Of a stretch of 64,000 bases of DNA, positions 10,881 to 23,519 are shown in pieces. The notes beneath the pieces are model-generated. The model worked only from the letters and a program-made list of their open reading frames with translations, did not search any database and had not been told where the DNA came from. The position numbers and the translations under genes were made by a program. Source of the DNA: Paralithodes platypus (taxonomy: Eukaryota; Arthropoda; Malacostraca; Decapoda; Lithodidae); contig CM064518.1 in NCBI GenBank assembly GCA_032716605.1, forward strand, positions 45,395,526 through 45,459,525. The letters run 5' to 3'. Positions within the stretch are counted from its first letter, which is position 1. Each line of letters opens with the position of its first letter.

Positions 10881-13140
10881 ATCCTTCCTAAGGTGAATAA
10901 AAGCATTTAATGATCGAATAAACTGAATGCTTCCTAATCCTGAAGGTGTTTATTAACTTAAAAGAATTTCCATCCTGGTGTTTTGGAAATATTTTAAGTT
11001 TGTAAGGGTTCTGTAAACATTGTTAACGGAGTAAATTTATACAAATTGAACTTGGCAAGGTAAAAGTGAATGGGAGAGCTTTGGTTACTGATTAGTTGCT
11101 TTTGTTAACTCTCCTAAGTTAAGGAAAGGAATTTATGTGCAGTATCCAAGCTTTAACCTAATTTATTTTACCGATGCTGATTTTAATGCACTATTGTAAG
11201 TTTTTGAATTTTTTTGCTCCATTGGTAAATAAAGAAAAATATGAGATGTGAATTGTATATATACCATCTAAGCCCATTATACATTTTGATATGCTGTATT
11301 GTTCAATGGATAGGGTTAGGCTGAAAATAGAAGTACCGTACCTAGTTGTAGTAGTGACTAGTTATAAATGGTAAAATATGCTAGGAATAAGTTTGGTAAA
11401 AGATCTGATAATGATTGGTTCTATATACTGTAGTCTTTAATGTTTTTTTTAATTAGTCGGGCAGCTTAGTTAGAAATTTGAAAGTAAAAACTTTCAAAAG
11501 AAACCAAAACACAAATGACTATATAAAGACCAAGTACTTGTCAAAATAGCAATTAGCAATAAAGTTTGAAATGGTATAAAGCAAGAGCAATTTTGGCGTA
11601 AGTGAAACTCAATTCTAGTTTGTGAGACTGAATAACTAATAATTGATAATATAATAATAAGACTGAATAACTAATATTTATAGGCAAATAACTGAAATAA
11701 GTTTGCAGTCAATATTTTTATTTGATACGGTACTCTGTTGAAGAATATACAGTACAGTACTATATATTATAGTTGCAAATGCAGTATCCCTAAGTGAAGT
11801 GTTGGTATAAAACTTTTAAATTTTAAATTAAATGTATAAGTAAAAGATTTACCTAATGGTGTAATGAGTAAATTACCTGAAGTAATTAAAAAATACTACG
11901 GGAATGGAAGCAAACCTTAATTGTCCATTTATAACTTTAGATCCTCCCTAAGCTGAGTAAAGTGGATTAATGGTCTATAAATTTTGAAAAGTAGTTTAAT
12001 AGGCTGGAAGGCAAGAATTCAATAACAAATGTCTGAAGAAAGTAACTGTTGGTCATTTATATAAAGTTCAGTGAAGTTCGTGTAATCTATATAATTTGGG
12101 CTGAAAATATGACATGCTGTGAGGAATTTGCCTATAAAATAAGATACCCTGGCTGACTCTTCCCAAATGCTAAAAATATAAAGTTCTATTACTCTAGTAC
12201 AGTAACAGTTATCTGAAAGTAAATTTAGTCAGATTATTGTAGATTTCTGTAAACTCTAATTGGTCATTGGGAATACTGTACATTATATGGGATATATAGC
12301 TGTATTTAGGAGGGAGGATTGAAAAATAGTTATAAATTTTACGGTATATATCTTTAAAATACTTTGTATCTGAAGGTTACATTTGTTATTTTTGCTTATG
12401 GCTGAAACTTGGTTATAGCTTATGAGAAGAGTAGTTATTAATACAGTACTGTACCTATATATGGTAATAAGGATTATCTTTTATGGTACTAGGGAAGACT
12501 GATGGAGATAGTGATGCCTTGGTCTATAGTACAGTATGAAAGTTAGATTTTAGTTCTAGGTATAATCAATAGGGTTTTAGTTCATAGTTTTATAGAATTG
12601 CTACTACATTAGGTATAATTAATAGGCTTTTAGTTAGTTCATAGTTTTATTGAATGATTAGTAGGATTGGTATAGGTTTAGTTCATACATAGTTTTATAC
12701 AATTATTACTACATTTGTAAAGGGCTTATTTGTTATATTTATGATTTATGTCTTTATTTGTCTTTAACATGGAGCTAAAAATGTCACTAACCCCATGGTG
12801 TATTAATCCTTTTGGAATGCAATATATATTTCCGTATTCTGTCTTTTTGACAAATTTGAGCAGTTTAAGAGGGACCTTTGAGAGTGTAAAGGGCATTGAC
12901 TAGATGAAGCTTCTGACTCTCACAGCCCCTACCTAAGCTGAATAAATAATCTATTAGCCAGAATAAAGGAAGTAATTGTATACTGAAAGTTTAAGGTGCA
13001 AGTTTTGTTTGTATAGATGATTAAAGTTTACTTTTTGAGATGCAGTTGTAGATGATTCATAATTATTCTGATTGAGTTTTAATATTGACAAATTGAGACT
13101 TCAATAGAAAGAAATTCATAACTAAATATTGCTTGCAAAA
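10881..13140. other. No gene recognised; AT-rich
   Basis: No coding frame, splice pair or intact element was recognised. Several isolated CCTAAGCTGA(A/G)TAAA words (for example near 11944 and 12930) resemble the arm of T3 elements and may be very old copies. Confidence 0.4.
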
Positions 13141-13148
13141 TAGACTTG

Positions 13149-13490
13149 GAAATTAAAGTAATTAAATGTATACACCCCATAGTTTGGGTTTGCCAACTTG
13201 AGACTGAGCCCGCACAGGGAGTTCAACATTTAAATAAATATAATTTTTGGAATATTTGAGCGACTGAAAATTTAAAGTAATGAAATTGGGTATTTATGTA
13301 TATACTCAGGCACATACCCCATAGCTGGGGTTGGCAAACTTGAGACAGAGCCCAAATGGAAATTAAAATTTAATTAAATCTTAGTGTTTGTCAAAATACT
13401 TTGCAATTAAAGTAATTAATTTGGGAATTTGTATATACTCAGGCACATATCCCATAGGTGGGGTTGGCCAACTTGAGACGGCAGGAAAAA
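13149..13490 (+). repeat. Three tandem ~120-bp units
   Basis: Three consecutive units carry CCCCATAG, GGGTTGGC(A/C)AACTTGAGAC and a following AATTAAAGTAATTAA. The unit belongs to a dispersed family also seen at 25150-25207 and 30548-30730 (ACTCAGGCAC, CGAGACAGAGCC). Confidence 0.65.
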
Positions 13491-15799
13491 TTCGATCTAT
13501 ATACGGAGGCCCAATTACAATATTCATAAAAAAAAAAAAAAATAATAATAGGCCTAGTACTAGAAATTTTGCAATATTTAAGTTTTCATTTTTCTATTGT
13601 CGACTCAAAGTTGTCTTTATTAATACTGGATATAGAAGTTATGCATATTTTTCTACAACTGCATAATACAGTAATGAAATCTTTAATGGAATGATGTTTT
13701 AGAATGTGCAATTTTTTTATGTTTTAAGACTAATTAAGTATTCCCTCTGAAAATATAAGTCACTGTATATTTAAGAGGAAAATTATATATGCTTTCAAAA
13801 TGATTCAGGTTTTACCACTATACTCTTTGCTCAAGAGCTGGGGTAGGGTGGGTGTCCTGATTATCGGGGACTTAAACAAATCGATACTTAAAATCTTTTG
13901 TTTAATATATATATATATATACAAAAATGAAAATATATGAAGTAGAAATGATTTTACTCCATATACTTTAGTAGATTTTGTCAAGGACTGTCTACTTGAC
14001 ATCACTAAAAGTTTGCACATTCTAAAATTTATTCCGTCGAGATACTCTTTAGCCATAAATAAGTACATGCTATGGAATCTATTGAACCTATTGGAGAAAA
14101 AGTAATTTAGGGTACAGCATAAGATTTGTATGCAGTGTTGTAACTAGTTATATTAATAGAAAATGCCCACTGAAATCTAACTGAGATTAAATATTTATGG
14201 AAATGTACTTGTGCATTTTGATATAGTAATGTCCCTTGATTTTTGTGATGGAATTTATATTGATATTGCAAAGAAAATAGACGGCTTACAAATCTGGTTC
14301 TGTATTTTAATATATGATAGGCCAACCTTCTTGAAACTCTAAAAGGCTAGAAGAAATGGGCTGAAACTTTCCTATCTTATTCCCTGGGTGACTCTCTCCA
14401 AATTATGAAAATCCCATGCTTGATTACTGTTTATTGATGTTAATGGTAAAGAATATTGGGCAATTATAAAAGACTGTTCTATTATAATTAAGCCAGATAT
14501 CTTTGCCACTAAGATTAATAATGGGTAATCACTTTATGTGAGTTCTGACTTTGGAAGAGTTGACCAGGAAATAGGTGTGGTAATGCAGTTTATTTACTTT
14601 AGCCTTTTTAGTTAACCCATTGATGAATATGAATCACTAAGTTAATTTTGGTTACCTGACTATTATATGCAGCTTAGGAAGACTTGAGCAATGAGAGGGG
14701 TGATAGTAATTTATTAACCCTTGAGATTGATCTGGTACTTCCTAAGCTGAATATAATTGAATGCTAGCCAATATTCCCAAAGTGCATCATATTTGAATTG
14801 GTTTATAATTTTGGCCTTTATATATTTACTGCTATAATTACTGAAAGTGATTATCAGCCCCTTGATAAATATGAGTAAGTTAATTCTGGATATTTGATTA
14901 TTTTATGTTACTTTGGAATTATTTTGGCATTTATGCTCTTAATTATTCCTTAAGTGCATAGAATTTCTCTTAGCCAGTATGACTTGTTAATTCTGCCTAT
15001 TGGATGATTTTATTAAGCTTTGAAAGGATCTGGGTCTAATGGAGTTTTATACTTTATTCCTAGATGTTTTCCTGAAGTGTATAAAAAAAATTCCTTAGCC
15101 AGCATGACTTCTTTTATGAGAGGTTAAAGGTTCATGATTCCATTGGTGTACTTATTTTTGCTTAAGAGTGTACTGTATCATGTAAGCAATGGTTTGGCTG
15201 CATTTATGTAGGTTTAAAACTTTATATCTTGGGTTTGCATATTTAAATGTTGGTTTGTCTATCACTGACTGAAAAAATCTGCCAAAATACCTAAAAATAG
15301 CTGGTCGATGTAAATATTTAAATTGGTAAAAATATATTATTTTATGATGCATATGCCATTTATGAAAATACATTCTTTGCATGGTAAGTGAAAATATCAC
15401 TTAACATGCAAAGAAAGTAATATTATTTTCATAAATAACATGCATTAAAGTAATAAATTTGTAAATATATACAGATATTTTAGTAAGATTTGTTTACGGA
15501 CTTTATAAATCAGTTATTTTGGCTGTTACGTGATAGTTCACCATATTTATATACTGCACACTCATGATATAAAGTTTAGCAACCTAGAATGAACAGTGAC
15601 AACCAAAGGATCATTATGAACATGTTCAACCATGATTACTTACAGTGCCCAAAGTTCTTTTAAGTAATGTGGTTGAATGTTTTAGAAGCATAATGACAGT
15701 TCAGAGCCCTCATTATTTGTCTGGTCTTACAACAGTCTCTTAAGATGGCAAGTAATGTTTCTCTGACTGGTTGTGTACTGTTTTTTCTGGGTGTTCTTA
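13491..15799. other. No gene recognised; AT-rich
   Basis: Nothing coding was found. An element fragment at 13829-13868 (GGTAGGGTGGGTGTCCTGAT) matches 9451-9490. Weak T3-like words occur at 14669 and 14741 (CAGCTTAGGAAG, TTCCTAAGCTGAAT), again suggesting decayed palindromic elements. Confidence 0.4.
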
Positions 15800-16023
15800 G
15801 TGCATTTCAAACTTAACCTCCGTAGCCCATGCTTGTCATTGGCTCAATTAACCCTTTCGGTACTGTCACTATATCTGGCTAGCCTCAGATGATTTTAATC
15901 AGCTTAGAAAGGACTTCTTTCCTAAGTTGACTCAAATCTTTTGAGGTTAGCCAGAATGAGTAGTGACTACTACTGAAAGGGTTACTTGAGCCAATGATGG
16001 GCTATGTGAGGTTTGAAATGCAC
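15800..16023. mobile_element. Long palindrome with a T3 element in its loop
   Basis: The left arm GTGCATTTCAAAC...TAGCCCAT...TCATTGGCTCAA is repeated in reverse complement on the right (TTGAGCCAATGA...ATGGGCTA...GTTTGAAATGCAC). Inside the arms, 15848-15985 begins TTAACCCTTTCGGTACTG and ends TACTGAAAGGGTTAC, a small T3-type element. The whole is about 224 bp with imperfect arms of about 60 bp. Confidence 0.75.
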
Positions 16024-17002
16024 AGAGTTGCTGGGCCAATCCTGGATGGTCAAGTAGAACCTATCTCCACAAATTGCCAGCAAGAATCTTGAGATAGAAA
16101 AGTTTTCACGGTGTGAACTGTTTGGGTTTCACCCCCATAGACTTTTGACTGATTTCCATAAGTCCAGCCTTTGAAAATTTCAGTCCCCCCTCCCCCCCCC
16201 CAGAAATTTGCTAAGTTCAGTGGTGTAAACTTTGGAACATTTCACAAGTCTACTGATCATCATCAGACTGGACTTTAGTTTACACCACTGAATTTTTTTA
16301 AGTTCCAGTCTATGACTGGACTTTGAAAACATTTGGTGGTTTGGACTTTGGAACATTTTGCATGTCCACAGTTTTGATATGTTCGGAGCTCGGACCGGCA
16401 AAATTTTGCAAAGTGACAAAGCTAACTTTCTAAATGCCATTCATGGTTTTGATTTTTTTTTTTAACTTTTACAAAATACTCTTACTTTACTGATTGGGAT
16501 TTAGATATTCAGAGTCCAGCCTTTGGTATGAACCTAAGGTGAACTGTATCCTATTACATGTATAACTAAAGATAGGGTATTCAATTTTTTTTTACTGCAT
16601 TTCCAAATATTACACGACTTATTTGTGATAGATTTCAATGGACTACTTATATTTCACTTAATGTACTTCTAGTAACTCAACTAGTTCCATCACTTACAAA
16701 CATTAGGCTTTGGGATTATCAACAACTAAATCTATGCCGTTTTAAATAGGTTACATTTGATAACTTTCAATACTTTAGTAATATCACTCCAATTATAGAT
16801 TTTTAAAGCATCGGTGACAAAGTCATTGGACATGCAAAATAACAAACTGAACAGCTACTAAAAGATTACTGTAATTTCTTTGGGTACTGGATATTTTTTA
16901 CGTATGATTATTATAAACCTTTAACTTAGTTATTTCTGTCTAATAAAATTGACTTTGTATACTTACGTTTCTCAATAAACCTTGTAACATTTGGCTTTGC
17001 CA
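16024..17002. other. No gene; one strong hairpin
   Basis: TCAGTGGTGTAAACT near 16218 and its exact complement AGTTTACACCACTGA near 16275 form a 15-bp stem with a loop of roughly 45 bases. GACTTTGGAACATTT and similar words repeat around it. No coding exon was identified. Confidence 0.5.
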
Positions 17003-17600
17003 AATTATAATTTAACACTTTCAAAATAAACAAACCAAAACTTGGATAACACTCAAAGGAACTAATCAAAATGGAAATAAATTAATAAAATTCCAAACTT
17101 CATGGATATAATGGACAACTGGTTCAAATAAATAATCATGGACTTAACAAGAATATAAATGTCTGAGTGGCTTAGAGACTAGCATCAGAGTGTACATTCT
17201 CATTAAACTGAGTAAAGATTAATAAAAGTATAACTAAATAAAAGGGAATTTGCCTGAGCATATACTGATAGTTAATTATATAAAAGAAGTCATCAATTAT
17301 TGGTAATTAGAAATACAACATAGTAAGGACCTAAGTAAATATGCCATACCTATTATTGCTAAGCAATGTTTCATCAATAAATTAAACTTTCAAACTAAGC
17401 AAACCAAAACTGGGACAAAGGCAAAATTGCTATGTGGAAACATCAATTATATAGCCTATCATTCATCAGACAAATATAATCAAAACCAATTATTATAATT
17501 TAAAACTTGCACAATAAACAAGAACTTATCAACATTGTGCAAACTATGCTTGAGCAACAAAATTAAAGGGAAATAAAGCGTCAACAGTATCTAATGACTA
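17003..17600 (-). mobile_element. L7 3'-end fragments
   Basis: Three minus-orientation pieces (about 17003-17095, 17380-17475, 17493-17525) carry CAAACTAAGCAAACCAAAAC or close variants; the second also has GCTATGTGGAAAC. They are short 5'-truncated copies. Confidence 0.6.
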
Positions 17601-17670
17601 AGAAAGTCTAAAAAAACGGTCCCCTGGAAGGCCCAGTCAAAATTGAAGTCCGATTTTCATTGTTTTTTTT

Positions 17671-18058
17671 AAGAACATAACATAACATAACATAAGAAAA
17701 TGGGAGTCTGCAGAAAGCCGATTGGCCTAAGCAAGGCAGATCCCTGTCTCACACAACCCCAAATCAATTACAAAGCCCAATTATAGGCTCAACACTCTAA
17801 TACCCTGAGGATCATCCTACCAAAACGGTTGGAGATTAACGCAGGATTATGGGGGTCTGCAGAGCGCTGATTGGCCCAACCCGGCTGATCCCCCTTCACA
17901 CCCAACCCTTCTCGTCCATATGCTTATCCAATTTTATCTTAAAGCTCCCTACAGTTTTAGATCCCACTATAGCACTTGGTAGTCCATTCCACCCATCTAC
18001 AACTCTGTTACCAAACCAATATTTGCCTATATCTTTTCTGAAACGAAATTTATCTTAA
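17671..18058 (-). pseudogene. LINE L4: RT C-terminus and 3' tail
   Basis: Minus-strand translation gives FRKDIGKYWFGNRVVDGWN, then LPSAIVGSKTVGSFKIKLDK, the usual C-terminus of CR1/jockey-like elements. The 3' end carries an (ATGTT)n tail at 17671-17695, typical of short-unit LINE tails. It lies inside the left edge of the 480-bp satellite, splitting a diverged unit (17603-17660) from the main array. Confidence 0.8.
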
Positions 18059-18089
18059 TTTGAAACCTAATTTTAAGAAAATATTTTCG

Positions 18090-21000
18090 ATTCTGGCCGA
18101 ATAGCTGGGCGAAAATGAAATCTAAGACCATGTCTAGAAGCAGCTCGGCGAGAAAAATCGAATGGCACCAAGTAGAATTCCCTAGGACTTATAGTTTGGG
18201 CTACAGAGGACTTTTAAAGTCCAAAAAACGGTCCCCTGGGCCCTCCAGGAAGGCCCGTCAAAATCGAAATCCTAAACTAATAGTCCGATAATAACCCAAG
18301 TTTTTTTTAGATTTTTGTTTTTGATTCTGGCCGAATGACTGGGCGAAAATGAAATCTAAGACCATGTCTAGAAGCAGCTCGGCGAGAAAAATCGAATGGC
18401 ACCAAGTAGAATTCCCTAGGACTTATAGTTTGGGCTACAGAGGACTTTTAAAGTCCAAAAAACGGTCCCCTGGGCCCTCCAGGAAGGCCCGTCAAAATCG
18501 AAATCCTAAACTAATAGTCCGATTTTAATTATGTTTGCGCCATTCGATTCAGCTTGCCAAAGTGTACTTATGGTATAAATTTAAACAAAATCCGTTCATA
18601 AATAACTCGTCTATGGCGTTTGTAAACTTTAAAATAGGCCAAGGGGGCCTAAAAATAGGTCAAAATTTAAAAAAAAATTATACCGTTGAATCCGCAACGG
18701 CGAGACGAATCCAAATATGTAATAATATTGACAATCAAAATTCGACCAAAATCACCGATTTGCCTGGCCTTAAACCCAAGGTATTTTGAGATTTTTGTTT
18801 TCGATTCTGGCCGAATGACTGGGCGAAAATGAAATCTAAGACCATGTCTAGAAGCAGCTCGGCGAGAAAAATCGAATGGCACCAAGTAGAATTCCCTAGG
18901 ACTTATAGTTTGGGGTACAGAGGACTTTTAAAGTCCAAAAAACGGTCCCCTGGGCCCTCCAGGAAGGCCCGTCAAAATCGAAATCCTAAACTAATAGTCC
19001 GATTTTAATTCTGTTTGCGCCATTCGATTCAGCTTGCCAAAGTGTACTTATGGTATAAATTTAAACAAAATCCGTTCATAAACAACTCGTCTATGGCGTT
19101 TGTAAACTTTAAAATAGGCCAAGGGGGCCTAAAAATAGGTCAAAATTTAAAAAAAAATTATACCGTTGAATCCGCAACGGCGAGACGAATCCAAATATGT
19201 AATAATATTGACAATCAAAATTCGACCAAAATCACCGATTTGCCTGGCCCCAAGGTATTTTGAGATTTTTGTTTTCGATTCTGGCCGAATGACTGGGCGA
19301 AAATGAAATCTAAGACCATGTCTAGAAGCAGCTCGGCGAGAAAAATCGAATGGCACCAAGTAGACTTCCCTAGGACTTATAGTTTGGGCTACAGAGGACT
19401 TTTAAAGTCCAAAAAACGGTCCCCTGGGCCCTCCAGGAAGGCCCGTCAAAATCGAAATCCTAAACTAATAGTCCGATTTTAATTCTGTTTGCGCCATTCG
19501 ATTCAGCTTGCCAAAGTGTACTTATGGTATAAATTTAAACAAAATCCGTTAATAAATAACTCGTCTATGGCGTTTGTAAACTTTAAAATAGGCCAAGGGG
19601 GCCTAAAAATAGGTCAAAATTAAAAAAACAATTATACCGTTGAATCCGCAACGGCGAGACGAATCCAAATATGTAATAATATTGACAATCAAAATTCGAC
19701 CAAAATCACCGATTTGCCTGGCCTTAAACCCAAGGTATTTTGAGATTTTTTTTTTTCGATTCTGGCCGAATGACTGGGCGAAAATGAAATCTAAGACCAT
19801 GTCTAGAAGCAGCTCGGCGAGAAAAATCGAATGGCACCAAGTAGAATTCCCTAGGACTTATAGTTTGGGCTACAGAGGACTTTTAAAGTCCAAAAAACGG
19901 TCCCCTGGGCCCTCCAGGAAGGCCCGTCAAAATCGAAATCCTAAACTAATAGTCCGATTTTAATTCTGTTTGCGCCATTCGATTCAGTTTGCCAAAGTGT
20001 ACTTATGGTATAAATTTAAACAAAATCCGTTCATAAATAACTCGTCTATGGCGTTTGTAAACTTTAAAATAGGCCTAGGGGGCCTAAAAATAGGTCAAAA
20101 TTAAAAAAATATATACCGTTGAATCCGCAACGGCGAGACGAATCCAAATATGTAATAATATTGACAATCAAAATTCGACCAAAATCACCGATTTGCCTGG
20201 CCTTACCAAGATATTTTGAGATTTTTGTTTTCGATTCTGGCCGAATGACTGGGCGAAAATGAAATCTAAGACCATGTCTAGAAGCAGCTCGGCGAGAAAA
20301 ATCAAATGGCACCAAGTAGAATTCCCTAGGACTTATAGTTTGGGCTACAGAGGACTTTTAAAGTCCAAAAAACGGTCCCCTGGGCCCTCCAGGAAGGCCC
20401 GTCAAAATCGAAATCCTAAACTAATAGTCCGATTTTAATTCTGTTTGCGCCATTCGATTCAGCTTGCCAAAGTGTACTTATGGTATAAATTTAAACAAAA
20501 TCCGTTCATAAACAACTCGTCTATGGCGTTTGTAAACTTTAAAATAGGCCAAGGGGGCCTAAAAAATAGGTCAAAATTAAAAAACCAATTATACCGTTGA
20601 ATCCGCAACGGCGAGACGAATCCAAATATGTAATAATATTGACAATCAAAATTCGACCAAAATCACCGATTTGCCTGGCCCAATACCCAAGGTATTTTGA
20701 GATTTTTGTTTTCGATTCTGGCCGAATGACTGGGCGAAAATGAAATCTAAGACCATGTCTAGAAGCAGCTCGGCGAGAAAAATCGAATGGCACCAAGTAG
20801 AATTCCCTAGGACTTATAGTTTGGGCTACAGAGGACTTTTAAAGTCCAAAAAACGGTCCCCTGGGCCCTCCAGGAAGGCCCGTCAAAATCGAAATCCTAA
20901 ACTAATAGTCCGATTTTAATTCTGTTTGCGCCATTCGATTCAGCTTGCCAAAGTGTACTTATGGTATAAATTTATACAAAATCCGTTCATAAATAACTCG

Positions 21001-21193
21001 TGTATGGCGTTTGTAAACTTTAAAATAGGCCTAGGGGGCCTAAAAATAGGTCAAAATTTAAAAAAAAATTATACCGTTGAATCCGCAACGGCGAGACGAA
21101 TCCAAATATGTAATAATATTGACAATCAAAATTCGACCAAAATCACCGATTTGCCTGGGCTTAAACCCAAGGTATTTTGAGATTTTTTTTTTC
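18090..21193. repeat. Tandem satellite, ~480-bp unit, six full units plus a deleted one
   Basis: The phrase GATTCTGGCCGAAT starts at 18090, 18323, 18803, 19277, 19758, 20233 and 20714, and a last partial at 21194. Intervals are 233, 480, 474, 481, 475, 481 and 480. The first unit lacks about 247 bp. Units differ mainly by small indels (for example around CCTTAAACCCAAGG) and a few substitutions. Repeated frames of 70-107 codons on both strands drift with these indels, which argues against coding. A diverged edge unit is at 17603-17660. Confidence 0.95.
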
Positions 21194-21212
21194 GATTCTG
21201 GCAATTTATGAA

Positions 21213-21352
21213 ATATTATGTTCTCTCCACCAACCAACTTTACTCCTAATCTCGATTAATGAAATTAACAAACACATGTGGCGGTCCGGGGATTCGAACC
21301 TAGGATGCTCACACCGAAAATCAACACACTTATGCATTGCACCACGAAGACA
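21213..21352 (-). mobile_element. tRNA-derived SINE, family S2
   Basis: Minus strand: TGTCTTCGTGGTGCAATGCA head, B box GGTTCGAATCC, then CCACATGTGTTTGTTAATTT and the TTGGTTGGTGGAGAGAACAT tail. It sits directly on the broken right end of the satellite array. Confidence 0.8.
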
Positions 21353-21354
21353 CA

Positions 21355-21725
21355 ATCCACCACAAGAACACAATCTACCACATAGGGTGTACATTACTAC
21401 ATGAGCAAGTTAATCTGTTTCCCAAGTAAACCAATAATAATATTTAATATTTAATAATTTTCATTTTAGTAAGCGTTGTTTCCACATAGCAATTTTGATA
21501 ATTTAATTTGACTTTATATTGTCCTTGTCCCAATTTTGGTTTGTTTAGTTTGCAAGTTTTACATTTTAAATTAAAACATAACAACGTACTATAGTCACGT
21601 TCAAGGAATTAGTAAATTTGGGAAGTCAGGGACGTTCTGATAAATAACTATATCAAAATCGCTATCACAATCACAATCCAACACAAAGGGTGTACATTAC
21701 TACATGAGCAAGTTAATCTGTTTCC
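21355..21725. repeat. Rearranged L7 fragments with inversion
   Basis: A minus-orientation piece (CCACATAGGGTGTACATTAC) is followed at about 21440-21580 by a plus-orientation piece ending in TTTGCAAGTTTTACATTTTA, and then by minus-orientation sequence again. The middle segment is therefore inverted relative to its neighbours. Confidence 0.6.
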
Positions 21726-21905
21726 ACGGGCTGTGCTATGGGCGTTAGCGCGTATGGTTGCTGATAGAAGAGTCTGCACTTCGATCCCACACCGTGTCAT
21801 TGGTGGGCAGCTCGGTCTAACGATTCATGGTAAATATCCACTTTAAGTCCCTGTACCGAGTCAGCCACCCCAAGCTATGAGGTATGTGCCTGAGAATATA
21901 CATAT
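21723..21905 (+). mobile_element. tRNA-like SINE fragment
   Basis: GGGCGTTAGCGCGTATGG resembles an A box and ACTTCGATCCC a degenerate B box. It joins a segment (CGAGTCAGCCACCCCAAGCT) that belongs to the dispersed family also found at 25150-25207. Confidence 0.45.
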
Positions 21906-21939
21906 ACTACATACAACAAGGGACTCTTACTATAGTTGT

Positions 21940-22195
21940 TGTTGTTGTTGTTGTTCCCTAAGCTGCCTGGCCGAACAGCCCCGAGTCCCTGAGGAAGGCC
22001 ATGGCCACGATCGGGCTTTCCCACAGAGCTCTCATTGAGTGTAGATTGTGTTGTTGGCGTAAGTGGTTGTGTGAAATGCAGTCTTCTATGATGTGTTTAA
22101 TGGTATGGGGTGCTGTGTTACATCCCGGGCAGGCGTCGACAACGGAGTCATTCAGTCTCTTCTGATAGCTCAGGAGAGCTGGACAACTCTTACTA
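21940..22195 (-). pseudogene. LINE L5: zinc-finger C-terminus and 3' end
   Basis: The minus-strand frame 21958-22227 contains ACPGCNTAPHTIKHIIEDC, a C-x2-C-x7-H-x4-C knuckle typical of the C-terminus of jockey-like LINEs, and then runs to LRDSGLFGQAA and a stop. The 3' end is (CAA)n. The last part of the ORF and the tail match retroposon A, so L5 is the likely autonomous partner of that family. Confidence 0.75.
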
Positions 22196-22198
22196 TAG

Positions 22199-22860
22199 TT
22201 GTAATGTAAAGCTTGCAAAATAAACAAACCAAAACTGAGACCAACACAGCATAATGACTAAAGAACTTGATCAAAATTGCTATGTGTAAACAATGCTTAA
22301 GCAAAATATAACTATGAAATTATAATGTAATACAGTACAGTACAGTACAGTACTTGCAATATAAACAACCCAAAACTTGGACAAGGACAATATAAAGGCA
22401 AAAGAACTAATCAAAATCGCTATGTGGAAACGCTTTAGCAAAATAAAATTATGAAATTATAATGTAAAACTTGCAACATAAACAAACAAAAACTGAGACG
22501 AACACAGTAAAAAGACAAAACAACTACCGGTAATCAAAATCGCTATGTGGAAACAACGCTTCAGCAAAATGGAATTATGCAATAAAGAACACAATCCACC
22601 ACATAGGGTGTACATTACTACATTAGCAAGCTAATCTAGTAAATTGGGACTTGCAAAATAAACAAACCAAAACTGGGACTAAGACAATATAAAGGCGAAA
22701 GAACTCATCAAATTCGCTATGTGGAAACAACGCTATAGTAAAATATGTTTATGAAAATAAAATGTAAAACTTGCAAACTAAACAAACTAAAACTGGGACC
22801 AGACAATATAAAGACAAAGCAACTATTCAAAATCGCTATGTGCAATTAATCAAAACATAA
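22199..22860 (-). mobile_element. Five head-to-tail L7 3'-end copies
   Basis: Five pieces begin at about 22199, 22319, 22456, 22641 and 22756 with AATGTAAAACTTGCAA-type termini and continue through AAAATCGCTATGTGGAAA to different lengths. All share the same 3' terminus and differ in how far they extend 5', as expected of truncated retrocopies or of unequal exchange among them. A (CAGTA)n stretch lies at 22333-22353. Confidence 0.7.
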
Positions 22861-23029
22861 AACTTGAAATCGATCAAAATTTAAGGTTCAAATTAATATA
22901 AAGAACTCGTTAAAATTAAAAACTATTGAAACGACAACACACTAAACAAAATCTATGTGGGAAAACGCTTTAGCAAAATCAAATTATGAAAGAAAAGAAC
23001 AACCTATTTCGCTACAAAATCTTGGTAAT

Positions 23030-23178
23030 AAGTAACACCCAGTTCTTAGCATTAATCATCCATTACAAACCCCAATGCACTTGAATAAACTAATGAAAGC
23101 ATTATGGTCCTCCCGGGATTCCCACTCGGACACCACACCCAGAACATAAGCATCTAAACCATTACACCACAAACACAG
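23030..23178 (-). mobile_element. SINE family S3
   Basis: Minus-orientation S3 with CATTATGGTCCTCCCGGGAT and the AACACCCAGTTCTTA tail; a minus-orientation L7 3' end follows at 23180-23380. Confidence 0.75.
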
Positions 23179-23375
23179 TTATTATAATGTAAAACTTGCA
23201 AAATAAACAAACCAGAACTCATCAAAATCGCTATGTGGAATTAATCAAAATATAAAACGAACTCTAAAGTTACTGTTCAAATAAATAATGAACTCATTAA
23301 AATTAAAAACTATCGAAACGACAACACACTAAACAAAATCGCTATGTGGAAAAACGCTTTACCAATATCAAATTA

Positions 23376-23519
23376 TGAAATATTATGTTTTTTCCACCAA
23401 CCAACTTCACCTCTAAACTCAATTAATGAAATCAACAAATACATGTGGCACTCCAAGGACTCGAACTGAGGATACTCACACCAAAATTCCGCACATTTAT
23501 CCATTACGCTATCAAGACA
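23376..23519 (-). mobile_element. SINE family S1
   Basis: Nearly full-length: TTTTTTCCACCAACCAACTT tail, B box complement and ACGCTATCAAGACA head (minus strand). Confidence 0.8.

Noticed and set aside
18535..21180. Repeated 70-107-codon frames
   Set aside because: Frames differ between satellite units because of indels and drift on both strands; no evidence for protein conservation.
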